Shown piece by piece: positions 25,932 through 34,077 of a stretch of 64,000 nucleotides of DNA. The notes under the pieces were generated by a model. That model saw only the letters and a program-made list of their open reading frames with translations, was not told the origin of the DNA and searched no databases. Positions within the stretch are counted from its first letter, which is position 1. Each line of letters opens with the position of its first letter. The stretch comes from Cupriavidus oxalaticus. GTDB taxonomy: Bacteria; Pseudomonadota; Gammaproteobacteria; Burkholderiales; Burkholderiaceae. The DNA lies in contig NZ_CP069811.1 of NCBI RefSeq assembly GCF_016894385.1, forward strand, positions 1,340,501 to 1,404,500, in the 5' to 3' direction. Position numbers and translations under genes: made by a program.

Positions 25932-27116
25932 ATGAAGCAGGTGGAACACGCACTGATCGTGGGAGGTGGCATCGCCGGCTGTGCGGCGGCCATTGCACTG
26001 GCACAGGCCGGTGTGCGAGTGACGATGCTGGAAAGGCAGCAGGAATGGAGATTCCAGAGCTCCGGCATCTTCATCTATCACAACGGCCTTGCGGCGCTCG
26101 GCAGCCTCGGGGTACTTCCGCAGATCGTGTCGGGTGGCTTTGCCATTGCTGATGGCCGGAATATTTACCTGGACGAACGCGGCGAACCTATCACCGATAC
26201 GTACTATCCGTCCCGGCACCCGGACATTCCGCCGATCGTCGGCATTCGTCGAGCCGAGATGCATCGCATCCTCGCCAGCCGGCTCGAATTGCTGCGCGTC
26301 GATATCCGTCTCGGCACTACTGCTGTCCGGATCGATCAGAACACGGCAGAGCACGTCACCGTCACGCTATCCGATGGCACCACGGGCCAGTATGACCTCG
26401 TGGTCGGGGCAGACGGCATACGCTCGGAGATCCGCCGTCTCGTCGCAGGCCCGCTGGAGCCGGTCTACACCGGACTGGGCGTCTGGCGTAGCGTGCACAC
26501 GCGACCGAAGGACCTCACCGCGAAGATCATGATGATGGGTGCCGGCAAGAGGCTCGGCATCATGCCGATCAGCGATGACCAACTGTACCTGTTCGGCACA
26601 CTGCCCGAACCCGCCGGGCAATGGTATGAGCGCGCCGGCTGGCCGGCGCTGATGCAAGCCCGCTTTGCAGCATTCGGCGGCCCGGCGCGCCAGTTCCTGG
26701 ACGCACTTTCGGCCGACTCCGAAGTGCTGTATACCGCCGTGGAGGAGGTCGGCGCCCCGCTGCCCTGGCACCGTGGCCGTGTGATCATGATCGGCGACGC
26801 CGCGCACGCCTCCACACCCTTCATGGGACAAGGCGGCGCGATGGCGCTCGAAGACGCAGTGCTGCTGGCGGAGATGCTGTCGCGTGACGTCGACGTGGAG
26901 AGTGCGCTGCGAGCCTTTGGCGAGGCACGCTATCCCTTGTGCAAGTTCGTGCAGGACACCTCGCGTAAAGTCGGCGAGGCAGGGGCGCAGGAAGACGCGG
27001 ACATCATCAACACGCGCAACGAAACGATGCGGCGCACCGCGCAGCGACAGGTGCACGATTTTTACGCGAGAATGGATGTGCTACGCAGTCAATTGCCCTT
27101 GGCGCAGAGCGCCTGA
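25932..27116 (+). CDS. FAD-dependent aromatic-type monooxygenase
   Basis: 394 residues. ATG 25932 has AAGGAG 7 bases upstream; a TTG six bases earlier is rejected. Class A flavoprotein hydroxylase: GGGIAG dinucleotide motif at 11-16, DG motif (VVGADGIRSEIR) and the FAD ribityl motif VIMIGDAAHASTPFMGQGG. It uses NAD(P)H and O2 to hydroxylate a small, often aromatic, substrate. Resembles salicylate- and 6-hydroxynicotinate-hydroxylase relatives; the exact substrate is not readable. It stands alone after the AraC regulator. Confidence 0.88.
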   Translation: MKQVEHALIVGGGIAGCAAAIALAQAGVRVTMLERQQEWRFQSSGIFIYHNGLAALGSLGVLPQIVSGGFAIADGRNIYLDERGEPITDTYYPSRHPDIPPIVGIRRAEMHRILASRLELLRVDIRLGTTAVRIDQNTAEHVTVTLSDGTTGQYDLVVGADGIRSEIRRLVAGPLEPVYTGLGVWRSVHTRPKDLTAKIMMMGAGKRLGIMPISDDQLYLFGTLPEPAGQWYERAGWPALMQARFAAFGGPARQFLDALSADSEVLYTAVEEVGAPLPWHRGRVIMIGDAAHASTPFMGQGGAMALEDAVLLAEMLSRDVDVESALRAFGEARYPLCKFVQDTSRKVGEAGAQEDADIINTRNETMRRTAQRQVHDFYARMDVLRSQLPLAQSA

Positions 27117-27514
27117 CAGGCTAGGAACAAGCGCGCCTGGCCGCGCGCAAGCTCGAGCTTCTCGACAGTGGTCGACGAACTCGATCAGCCCGTCGAGGTG
27201 AGGCATATCTCCGATGCATAACCTCCTCGCCAGTCGCTAATGGGGCACGGCAAGAAATCACCCATTGCCTGAACGGAGGGATAGTGGGACCTTGCGAGCG
27301 ACAGCTATGGTCAAATTGCAGTCGCACGCTGATCCGTGCGCGAATGACTCAGAAGGGTCGGTCAGCGCCCCTCAGCCTCCCGTGGGCTGTGAATCTGCTT
27401 TTGGTTGGCGCCCCCCATCTGCGGGCCAAGTTCAGCCATAGCGTGACATCCCAGGCCGATCCATGGTATTGAGCAGCAGCCTTGGATGATACCCGCGGAG
27501 CCACACGGCCCGGT
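27117..27514. other. Intergenic region without a supported gene
   Basis: 398 bases between the monooxygenase stop and the stop of the convergent ATPase gene. Only short frames without start signals. I see no strong hairpin with a U-run, no repeat and no clear promoter. Confidence 0.4.
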
Positions 27515-28069
27515 CTATGCAAACAACGTCCGCATGCGTGCACGCAGCGTGCCCAGGACAAAGTCGGCCCGTTCAACCACGGTGGCCTTCGGTACGATGC
27601 AGACATCGTAGCCAAGCGCCGGATAAGCTTCAAGAAGCCGCAAGTACTCCGCCGTGGCGTCGGCCAGATCATGCCGTCGCTCCGAGTCCTGGACGTAGAT
27701 CTCCGGCCAGGGCGGTACCAGAAAGGCGAGCTGGTGATAGTGCTGTGCCTCGCCTGCAAGCGCCTTCAACAGCGGTTCACCTGTGACATGCTGAAGCGCC
27801 GCCATCGCATCGACTAACCCCCGGTCCAGGAAAATCCATTCATTGGATTGGCTTGCGGCCTTCAAGTCGCTCCTCGCCAGTGCAATCACACGATGCAGGA
27901 ACGCCGTCATATCGATCCAAGGCAGTGCTCCTCCCCTGCTGCGCATCTGTTCCGCCACGATGCGACGACCGGGCTCTTCCACCACCGGGCAGCGACGTCG
28001 TCCAAGCTCCGTCAGCAGCGTGGATTTGCCACCGCCCGAACACCCGGAAATGACAATAAGTCGATTCAT
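27515..28069 (-). CDS. P-loop ATPase/kinase-like protein (AAA_28 type)
   Basis: 184 residues. Walker A GCSGGGKST at 9-17, a Walker-B-like IFLDRGLVDAM, and late basic segments (DSERRHDLADA). The length and layout fit the AAA_28 group of small nucleoside/nucleotide-kinase-like ATPases found in many soil bacteria. No membrane segment. It is monocistronic and convergent with the monooxygenase. Phosphotransfer to a small molecule is plausible; the substrate is unknown. Confidence 0.8.
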   Translation of the reverse strand: MNRLIVISGCSGGGKSTLLTELGRRRCPVVEEPGRRIVAEQMRSRGGALPWIDMTAFLHRVIALARSDLKAASQSNEWIFLDRGLVDAMAALQHVTGEPLLKALAGEAQHYHQLAFLVPPWPEIYVQDSERRHDLADATAEYLRLLEAYPALGYDVCIVPKATVVERADFVLGTLRARMRTLFA

Positions 28070-28194
28070 CTTTCATCCTCTGTAAAAGGCTTGTCCCGAA
28101 AACCCAGCGAAATCGGCAGCGGCAGCGGCCACGCTCTCGCGTAAATTCGAAACCACAGCCTCTTCACGTTCGAGTGCTGACAGGTGTTCACGGG

Positions 28195-28932
28195 CTACGC
28201 CAGGCGCTCAGCCAGGAACGCCCGCATGGCGGCCCAGGAACGGCGGTCCGCGGCAGCGTCATAAACGATGCCACGCTCTGGAAAGTTCGCGCCTTCGAAC
28301 GTGAACGCATGGCGGGCATGGCCATAGGCATGCAGTTGCCAGTCGGCGCCAGCCTCGGTCAGCTCCCTGGCGATGCCCAGGACATCGTTCGGGGGAGCGA
28401 CCGGGTCTTCCCAGCCATGCAGCAGCAAGATGCTGGCGGTGACCGGCGCTTGCTCGCCGATGCGCGGCGCCTGCAGGACCCCGTGCACGCTGACGGCAGC
28501 CAGAAGATTTGGCGGCACTGCACGCGCCAGGTCCAGCGCGCACAGGCCGCCGAAGCAGTACCCGACGACGGCCATGCGGCCCGCGTCTACGCCGGACAAG
28601 GCCTTGGCAGCGTCAAGCCCTGCCAGCAGCCGCTGGCGCAGCAAGGCGCGATCGCGCAGCAGCGGGTTCATGAGGCATGCGTTGTCTCCGAGTTGGTCGC
28701 CGCGGACGCCTTTGCCATACACATCCATCGCAAAACAGACGTATCCCAGTGACGCCAGCCGGTCGGCACACCGCCGCATTGCCTCGTTGAGGCCGCTCCA
28801 TTCGTGTGCGAGTACAACACAGGGTGCACGCGTTGTCACGCCTGCCGGCCTGGTCACATAGCCTTCAAACACGGTTTCGCCATCCGTGTACTCGACGAAC
28901 TTTTGTTCCAGGGGAAAGACTCCGGCATCCAT
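28195..28932 (-). CDS. Dienelactone hydrolase family protein
   Basis: 245 residues. ATG 28932 is chosen because AAGGAG lies 6 bases upstream; the Met two codons earlier would overlap that site. Catalytic triad of the family: Cys126 in GYCFGG, Asp176 in GWEDPV, His208 in HARHAF, plus the conserved Glu in AHEWSGLN. Dienelactone hydrolases open 4-carboxymethylenebutenolide in chloroaromatic degradation; this broader subgroup acts on varied esters or lactones. An AraC regulator lies 82 bases upstream on the same strand and may control it. Confidence 0.85.
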   Translation of the reverse strand: MDAGVFPLEQKFVEYTDGETVFEGYVTRPAGVTTRAPCVVLAHEWSGLNEAMRRCADRLASLGYVCFAMDVYGKGVRGDQLGDNACLMNPLLRDRALLRQRLLAGLDAAKALSGVDAGRMAVVGYCFGGLCALDLARAVPPNLLAAVSVHGVLQAPRIGEQAPVTASILLLHGWEDPVAPPNDVLGIARELTEAGADWQLHAYGHARHAFTFEGANFPERGIVYDAAADRRSWAAMRAFLAERLA

Positions 28933-29014
28933 GCGCATCTCCTTTTCGTTCGGCAAGGATGCATGAGCGGCGACACGGCGTATTGAACGTTTGGGACGCT
29001 GGCCGGACGCCTCG

Positions 29015-29827
29015 TCAGAGGTAAAAAGCCGGCCCATCTGCCGGCAACCGGCAGAAATGCGCCGCCAGTGCAGATGGTCCGCTACGAGCATAGCTGCCAG
29101 GCGTGCAGGCAAGGCGCCGGCGCCAGCTTCGGATCTGGTGGGCCTGGTCGCTGTAGCCGGAAACCGCATCGCCCTCGCCGCTTTGCACGGCCCGGATGCT
29201 GGATTGCAGGCGTTCCAGGTCCATCAGCCGCTTGGGGCTGAGGCCCAGGTGCCACTCGAACCAGCGGTTCAGTTGGCGGCGGCTGATGCAGGCCAGGCTT
29301 GCGACTTCCTGCACCTGCCAGCCCTGGCTCAAGCTTGCGTGTGCCGCAGCGAAGGCCGGGAGTTCGGCCACCGGCCGGATGTCACGCATGCGCCGAAGCA
29401 GCCAGGCGTCCAGTTGCGTGGCAATCCGGCGCGGCGTCCAGGCCGCGCTGAGGTCGACGCTGAGGGTGCGGGTTGCCCTGTCTCCCATGTAGGCCGCCAG
29501 GTCCAGCAACTGATCCCTGCAGTGGGAGCCGATGCCGGGAAACAGCCGTGCGAGCCCGGTGCAGCTCAGCATCGCCATGACGAAATACGTATCCGACCAC
29601 GAGCGCCAGCGTCGGCTGGCCGTTTGCAAGCCCAGCAGGGAAACCCCGGGCACGGTGATGCCGCCCTCCATCTCATTGGGGCGGCCGAAGTTGACCGAAA
29701 GGACGGCGCCCGGGTATGGACAGGTGACGATCGGCTTTCCTTCGTAGACGCCCTCGAGGTCCTGCACGAACCAGTATCCGTTGACATACGGAGCCAGGGC
29801 GGCGGTCGGGGCAATTACGTGGAACAT
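29015..29827 (-). CDS. AraC family transcriptional regulator
   Basis: 270 residues. The N-terminal part is the DUF6597-like sensor (VIAPTAALAPYVNGYWFVQD, PYPGAVLSVNFGRP). The C-terminal part has the AraC helix-turn-helix (VQEVASLACISRRQLNRWF, LGLSPKRLMDLERLQ), followed by a weaker second motif. It is encoded just upstream of the dienelactone hydrolase on the same strand. The ligand is unknown. Confidence 0.85.
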   Translation of the reverse strand: MFHVIAPTAALAPYVNGYWFVQDLEGVYEGKPIVTCPYPGAVLSVNFGRPNEMEGGITVPGVSLLGLQTASRRWRSWSDTYFVMAMLSCTGLARLFPGIGSHCRDQLLDLAAYMGDRATRTLSVDLSAAWTPRRIATQLDAWLLRRMRDIRPVAELPAFAAAHASLSQGWQVQEVASLACISRRQLNRWFEWHLGLSPKRLMDLERLQSSIRAVQSGEGDAVSGYSDQAHQIRSWRRRLACTPGSYARSGPSALAAHFCRLPADGPAFYL

Positions 29828-30094
29828 ACGCAGGACTCACTGAGGCTGGGGTCTGATCATTCAACGCCGATTCTTACATGAACTTCGCCACGCGCTGGTA
29901 CCTTGTGGCTGCCACAGTCCCTGATATTCCCCTCCCCCTGCGGCAGAGCGGTCCAACGCGCCATGGCCTAACCGATGCAGGACAACGGCCGCACCCGGCC
30001 AGTTGCGGTCACAAACGCCGCTGAAATGGGGCGGCCGAAGCCCACTACATAAGCAGCCATCCACTTCCCGAGCGCTTCGTCACACAAATTTCAC
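29828..30094. other. Intergenic region between AraC and ars operon
   Basis: Divergent space between the AraC gene and arsR. Nothing coding is supported. The arsR promoter elements occupy only its right edge. Confidence 0.4.
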
Positions 30095-30129
30095 TTTACA
30101 GGCTTCCATATTTCGAATATCGTCAAATC
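30095..30129 (+). promoter_or_regulatory. arsR promoter and operator, possibly leaderless
   Basis: Seen: TTTACA (30095-30100), 17 bases, TATCGT (30118-30123), and an inverted repeat ATATT-TCG-AATAT (30108-30120) overlapping the second element. The arsR ATG is at 30130, only 7 bases after the presumed -10, with no Shine-Dalgarno. If these are the -35 and -10, transcription begins at the ATG itself. ArsR binding to the inverted repeat would block RNA polymerase. Confidence 0.5.
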
Positions 30130-30465
30130 ATGGAAACCAAGCACGCCCTTGAAGCGCTTGCCGCGCTCGCCCATTCGATACGCTTGTCCGTGTTCCGGCT
30201 GCTGGTGCAGGCCGGCCCGGCGGGACTGCCGGCCGGCCGGATTGCCGAGTTGATGGAAATGCCGGCGTCATCCCTTTCCTTCCACCTGAAGGAGTTGCAC
30301 CGCGCCGGCTTGCTATCCAGCAGGCAGGACGGTCGCTCGATCATCTACATGGCCCATTTCGAGACCATGAACGCATTGCTGGGTTACCTCACGGAGAACT
30401 GCTGTAGTGGCAATCCGTGCTCCCCAGTGTCCAACTGTTCCGTCGCCTCGGAGCCCAAATCATGA
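30130..30465 (+). CDS. arsR: ArsR/SmtB family arsenic-responsive repressor
   Basis: 111 residues. Winged helix with LPAGRIAELMEMPASSLSFH and LHRAGLLSSRQDGRS. The CVC-type As(III) site of E. coli ArsR is missing; instead a C-terminal cluster Cys91-Cys92, Cys97 and Cys103 resembles the Acidithiobacillus ferrooxidans ArsR site (CC plus a nearby Cys). First gene of the ars operon; its stop overlaps the next start (ATGA). As(III) or a methylated trivalent arsenical binding would release the operator just upstream. Confidence 0.9.
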   Translation: METKHALEALAALAHSIRLSVFRLLVQAGPAGLPAGRIAELMEMPASSLSFHLKELHRAGLLSSRQDGRSIIYMAHFETMNALLGYLTENCCSGNPCSPVSNCSVASEPKS

Positions 30466-30959
30466 AGCGCTTCCACGTTCACGTCAGCGTCACCGATCTG
30501 TCCGCGAGCATTCGCTACTACTCGGCCCTTTTCGCCGCCGAACCAACGGTGGTGAAAGAAGACTACGCGAAGTGGATGCTGGAGGATCCGCGCGTGAACT
30601 TCGCCATCTCGGCCCGCGGCGCGGAGACCGGCGTGGACCACCTCGGGTTTCAGACGGACGATGCGGCCGAGCTGGCCGAACTGAAGCAGCGAGCCGAAGC
30701 CGCCGACATGGCGTTGCTCGACGAAGGCGAGACCACCTGCTGCTATGCGAAAAGCGAGAAGTACTGGGTCACGGACCCGCAAGGCATCGCGTGGGAACAC
30801 TTCCACACCTTGGGCAATGTGCCGGTGTACGGCGAATCCCGGAAAACCGACGTGGCTGGCCAGGAATCGGCCTGCTGCGCGCCTCGCGCGCCGAAAGGCA
30901 GCTGCAGGACCATCTCAACCGTATCTCGCAAAGCTGAGCGTCATGGTCGATCTGCGTAA
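30462..30959 (+). CDS. arsI: ArsI, C-As lyase (VOC/glyoxalase-fold)
   Basis: 165 residues from ATG 30462, overlapping arsR by 4 bases. VOC fold with metal ligands near the N-terminal HVHV, His60 (VDHLGF) and the Glu of WEHFHT. The vicinal pair Cys93-Cys94 (ETTCCYAKSEKYW) is the arsenic-binding signature of ArsI. ArsI uses Fe(II) and O2 to split the carbon-arsenic bond of trivalent methyl- or phenylarsenicals, giving As(III). Extra cysteines (138, 139, 148) sit in the tail. CadI, a cadmium-induced relative, is the alternative name. The last 17 bases overlap aqpS. Confidence 0.88.
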   Translation: MKRFHVHVSVTDLSASIRYYSALFAAEPTVVKEDYAKWMLEDPRVNFAISARGAETGVDHLGFQTDDAAELAELKQRAEAADMALLDEGETTCCYAKSEKYWVTDPQGIAWEHFHTLGNVPVYGESRKTDVAGQESACCAPRAPKGSCRTISTVSRKAERHGRSA

Positions 30960-31647
30960 CAGACTGGGCGCCGAAGCATTGGGAACGGCGCTGCTGCTGG
31001 CCATCGTCATCGGCTCCGGCATCATGGCCGAGCGGCTTGCCGGCGGCAATGTCGCAATCGCCCTGCTGGCCAACACGGCGGCCACGGTCGGCGGTCTGTA
31101 TATCCTGATCGAGGTCTTTGGCCCGATCAGCGGCGCGCACTTCAATCCTGCGGTGAGCGCGGTGATGGTGGCACGGCGTGAGCTGCCTGGCGCGGCGCTG
31201 CTGCCATACATCGCAGCCCAGCTCGTAGGCGCGGTGCTTGGGGCTTGGCTCGCCCATGCCATGTTTGACATGACGATCCTGCAGCTTTCCACCAAGGTCC
31301 GCAGCGGTCCTGGGCAATGGATTGCTGAAACCGTTACGACCGCCGGCCTCCTTTTGGTGATTCTGCGCGCGCCAAATGGGCGCGCCTCCGCCATGGTGGC
31401 GGCCTATATCGGCTCGGCATACTGGTTCACCGCATCCACATCGTTTGCCAATCCCGCAGCCGCGTTCGGGCGCATGTTCAGCGACAGCTTTGCCGGCATC
31501 GCACCGGCGAGCGTGCCGGGCTTCATGCTGGCGCAGTGTCTCGGCGCGGCCATCGGACTGGGGCTGCACCGGCTGCTGGAGCCTCGTGCGCTACCACACG
31601 GCCACCCCAACGTCATCGAAGCATCCGGCAAGCGCCAGGCGGACTGA
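30943..31647 (+). CDS. aqpS: Aquaglyceroporin-type channel of the ars operon
   Basis: 234 residues, hydrophobic with about six membrane segments. Both MIP motifs are present: NPA at 68-70 (HFNPAVS) and NPA at 170-172 (FANPAAAFGR), the latter in the arsenical-channel style. AqpS-type channels let As(OH)3 leave down its gradient after arsenate reduction. The start overlaps arsI by 17 bases. No ArsB or Acr3 gene is present, so this channel would be the remaining arsenite exit path. Confidence 0.88.
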   Translation: MVDLRNRLGAEALGTALLLAIVIGSGIMAERLAGGNVAIALLANTAATVGGLYILIEVFGPISGAHFNPAVSAVMVARRELPGAALLPYIAAQLVGAVLGAWLAHAMFDMTILQLSTKVRSGPGQWIAETVTTAGLLLVILRAPNGRASAMVAAYIGSAYWFTASTSFANPAAAFGRMFSDSFAGIAPASVPGFMLAQCLGAAIGLGLHRLLEPRALPHGHPNVIEASGKRQAD

Positions 31648-31744
31648 CGCCGGCTCGAGCTGGGCGTCACGCTTGCCGCCTTGGTTGGAAGCCCTATTCC
31701 ATCCGCTGCTCGCAACCAGATACGAACCAAATCATCGAATCGCC

Positions 31745-32167
31745 ATGTCTGTCACCATCTATCACAATCCGGCGTGCGGTACCTCGCGCAACACGCTGGC
31801 CATGATCCGCAATACGGGGATCGAGCCGAATGTCATCGAATATCTGAACACGCCGCCTGACCGGCAGACGTTGCGGCAGTTGATTCGCGATGCGGGCCTC
31901 ACGGTTCGTGAGGCCATCCGGGAAAAGGGTACGCCCTACGCCGAACTGGGCTTGTCCGATCCATCCGTGACCGATGAGCAGTTGCTCGACGCGATGCTGG
32001 CGCATCCGATCCTGATCAACCGGCCGTTCGTCATCACGGAGCTTGGCGTGCGGCTGTGCCGGCCTTCTGAAGTCGTGCTCGATATTCTGCCGTTGCCCCA
32101 GCAAGGCGCCTTCATCAAGGAAGACGGGGAAGCCGTCATCGACGCGCAAGGCCGGAGGGTCAAATGA
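31745..32167 (+). CDS. arsC: Arsenate reductase, glutaredoxin-dependent type
   Basis: 140 residues. Active-site Cys11 in [10 protein letters not shown], followed by the arginine positions of the family ([30 protein letters not shown]). Reduces As(V) to As(III) with glutaredoxin. The start at 31745 matches the family N-terminus; upstream open frame belongs to aqpS shadow. Its stop overlaps arsH by 4 bases. The family's ligand arginine trio appears intact. Confidence 0.93.
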   Translation: MSVTIYHNPACGTSRNTLAMIRNTGIEPNVIEYLNTPPDRQTLRQLIRDAGLTVREAIREKGTPYAELGLSDPSVTDEQLLDAMLAHPILINRPFVITELGVRLCRPSEVVLDILPLPQQGAFIKEDGEAVIDAQGRRVK

Positions 32168-32928
32168 CCATGGCGCTGCCTAACGTTGTCCCCGCCGTGC
32201 TCGATACCCCGGACCTGAATAAGCTGGAACCGGTACGCGTCAGCACGCATCCACCGCGCATCCTGTTGCTCTATGGCTCGCTGCGCGCAACGTCCTATAG
32301 CCGACTGCTCGTGCAGGAAGCCGAGCGGATCCTGCAACATTTCGGCGCGGAGACACGCGTATTCGATCCGCATGACCTGCCGGTGTGCGACAGTGTCCCG
32401 GCGGATCACCCCAAAGTGGTCGAACTACGCAAGCTCTCGGCGTGGTCGGAAGGCCAAGTGTGGTGCAGTCCTGAGCGTCACGGCACGCTGACCGCGGTTT
32501 TCAAGAACCAGATCGACTGGCTGCCCCTGGAGATTGGAGCCCTCCGACCGACTCAGGGTCGCACGCTCGCCGTGATGCAGGTCTGCGGCGGCTCGCAGTC
32601 GTTCAACGCAGTCAACGCGCTACGCGTGCTGGGGCGCTGGATGCGCATGGTGACGATTCCCAATCAGTCATCGGTAGCCAAGGCATACCAGGAGTTCGAC
32701 TCGAACGGCCGCATGAAGCCCTCTTCCTACTATGACCGGGTGGTCGACGTGATGGAGGAACTGTACAAGTTCACGCTGCTGGTGCGCGATCGCAGCGACT
32801 ACCTGACGGATCGCTACAGCGAGCGCAAGGAGGCGGCGCCGGCGAACGTCACCGCGCTCGCCGCGGCAGCCATGAGCCATGAACAGGACGCGCAGGTCAG
32901 CGATACGGATAGCGGCGAAGTCGAATAA
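32164..32928 (+). CDS. arsH: ArsH, NADPH-dependent FMN reductase of arsenic operons
   Basis: 254 residues. Flavodoxin-like fold: [20 protein letters not shown] (FMN phosphate loop), [25 protein letters not shown] and [13 protein letters not shown], all typical of ArsH. ArsH oxidises trivalent methylarsenicals to less toxic pentavalent forms. It is coupled to arsC by ATGA. Together with ArsI this gives two routes against methylarsenite. Confidence 0.93.
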   Translation: MTMALPNVVPAVLDTPDLNKLEPVRVSTHPPRILLLYGSLRATSYSRLLVQEAERILQHFGAETRVFDPHDLPVCDSVPADHPKVVELRKLSAWSEGQVWCSPERHGTLTAVFKNQIDWLPLEIGALRPTQGRTLAVMQVCGGSQSFNAVNALRVLGRWMRMVTIPNQSSVAKAYQEFDSNGRMKPSSYYDRVVDVMEELYKFTLLVRDRSDYLTDRYSERKEAAPANVTALAAAAMSHEQDAQVSDTDSGEVE

Positions 32929-32940
32929 CAAACAAACGGG

Positions 32941-33252
32941 ATGGCCATGGAGCCAACGACTAGCGTGATCGCCAGGCTGGGGGTTGCCCAGACACTGGCA
33001 TGGGGCTCCACCTACTCTCGGAATCGGGATGGGCGCGGGCCTTTACGAAGCCGCCTTTGCTACGCTCGTCGCGCTGTACGGTAATCGCTCTCGCGGCGCG
33101 GTCACCGGCATCACCCTGATCGCTGGCTTCGCCAGTACGGTCGGCTGGCCCTGTCGACCTTCATGGAATCGCACATCGGATGGCGCGGCGCCTGTCTTGC
33201 CTGGGCCGCACTTCATCTGATCCTGGGATTGGCGCTCAATCTCGGCTTATGA
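32941..33252 (+). pseudogene. Remnant of an ars-linked MFS exporter
   Basis: Starts as a normal gene 12 bases after arsH (ATG 32941; VIARLGVAQTLAWGSTYS). At about 33016 the frame jumps into a segment that belongs about 100 residues further into the same kind of transporter (LGIGMGAGLYEAAFATL). A single-base loss near 33150 shifts it again (WP to LSTFMESHIGWRGACLAWAALH), and it stops at 33252 with the C-terminal half missing. So an internal deletion, a frameshift and a 3' loss have destroyed a major-facilitator protein often found at the end of ars operons. Confidence 0.85.
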
Positions 33253-33423
33253 TTTCCTACGGCGGCTCACGGCCGAATAACGGGCATTCGCGCCCATGAG
33301 TTCGCTTGTGAACCTGAACGGACAACGGACCTCGGCCCGCGCGGTAGCCTTCGCGATGTCAGTTCGCACCGGCAGTCGTGTTACAGCGTCTGCGCACCGT
33401 AGTTCGCTAAACGGCTCGGCTTG

Positions 33424-33445
33424 CACCCCCGTGTGAGCGGGGGTG
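33424..33445 (-). terminator. Hairpin after the porin remnant
   Basis: Perfect 8-bp stem CACCCCCG / CGGGGGTG with a 6-base loop, 18 bases beyond the porin stop on the minus strand; no U-run. Possibly the old porin terminator. Confidence 0.45.
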
Positions 33446-33462
33446 GATGATTGACTGCAATC

Positions 33463-33633
33463 CTAGAACTTGTGCCGAACGCCCAATGCCACACCCATCA
33501 TCGACGTCTCACCCCGGCCAAGCACATAGCTGTTGCCCAGCGACAGGCTGTTCGCGTAAGCGATCGCCGCCGAGTCAAACATCAAGCCAGCATTCTTCGC
33601 ATAGGCGGCCGACACATAGATGTCCGTCCGACG
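33463..33633 (-). pseudogene. 3' remnant of an outer-membrane porin
   Basis: The last ~56 codons of a trimeric porin (RTDIYVSAAYAKNAGLMFDS, ending GVALGVRHKF with terminal Phe). It matches the C-terminus of the intact porin at 58667 in layout (RTDVYLTTAYTRNAGLTMDS). There is no signal peptide or N-terminal barrel; upstream the sequence changes to an MBL-fold gene at about 33630. A deletion must have removed the rest. Confidence 0.85.
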
Positions 33634-34039
33634 CGCCGAACAGTACCAGCGACGGATAGTCGATGATGTGATCGGCGTGCAGGTGCGTAATGAATGCCGC
33701 GCGTAGTGACTCCAGCCCGCGTGACGGAGGGGATGCGCCGAGGCCCGCCTGAAAATATCGGCGCAGCCACCCTGCGCCGAAGTCAATCAGGTATACCTGT
33801 CCGTTCACGACCACCGCCGACGATATGCCGGCGGACTGCGTGCCGCGCCAGGACGTTCTGCCGCCGGCAGTACCCAGCAGTACGAGACTGGCTTCCGTGC
33901 GTTGCTCGATCGGCACAGGGGGCGCCGGTTGCGCCTGAACGGGTATCGTAGCCACCGTCAGCGCCAGTGCGATGATGAGGCGCATCTGGCGAGCAAAGGT
34001 CTTCGTCCGGGACAAGGCCCGGCGTGGGGTAAGACGCAT
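33631..34039 (-). pseudogene. 5' part of an MBL-fold metallohydrolase, truncated
   Basis: Begins well: ATG 34039 with a GGAG 9 bases upstream, a hydrophobic signal-like segment (LIIALALTVATIPVQAQ), then LVLLGTAGG and the metal motif THLHADHIIDYPSLVLFG. After that, near 33630, it runs out of frame into porin sequence and stops at 33575. About half of an MBL-fold (arylsulfatase/RNase-Z-like) hydrolase is missing. It lies 38 bases after the Bug gene, so it was once the next gene of that unit. Confidence 0.82.
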
Positions 34040-34077
34040 CGCTCAAACTCCGTAGAAGAAGGGGATAGAGGGGTTGT

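Noticed and set aside
27284..27472. 62-codon plus-strand frame after the flavin monooxygenase
   Set aside because: No start signal and no family resemblance.
29675..30038. Short repeated string TGGGGCGGCCGAAG near 29675 and 30025
   Set aside because: Only 14 bases and GC-rich; chance similarity is likely and no larger repeat surrounds it.
30462..30959. ArsI as a plain bleomycin-resistance or glyoxalase protein
   Set aside because: The vicinal Cys93-Cys94 signature and the position between arsR and aqpS favour the C-As lyase.
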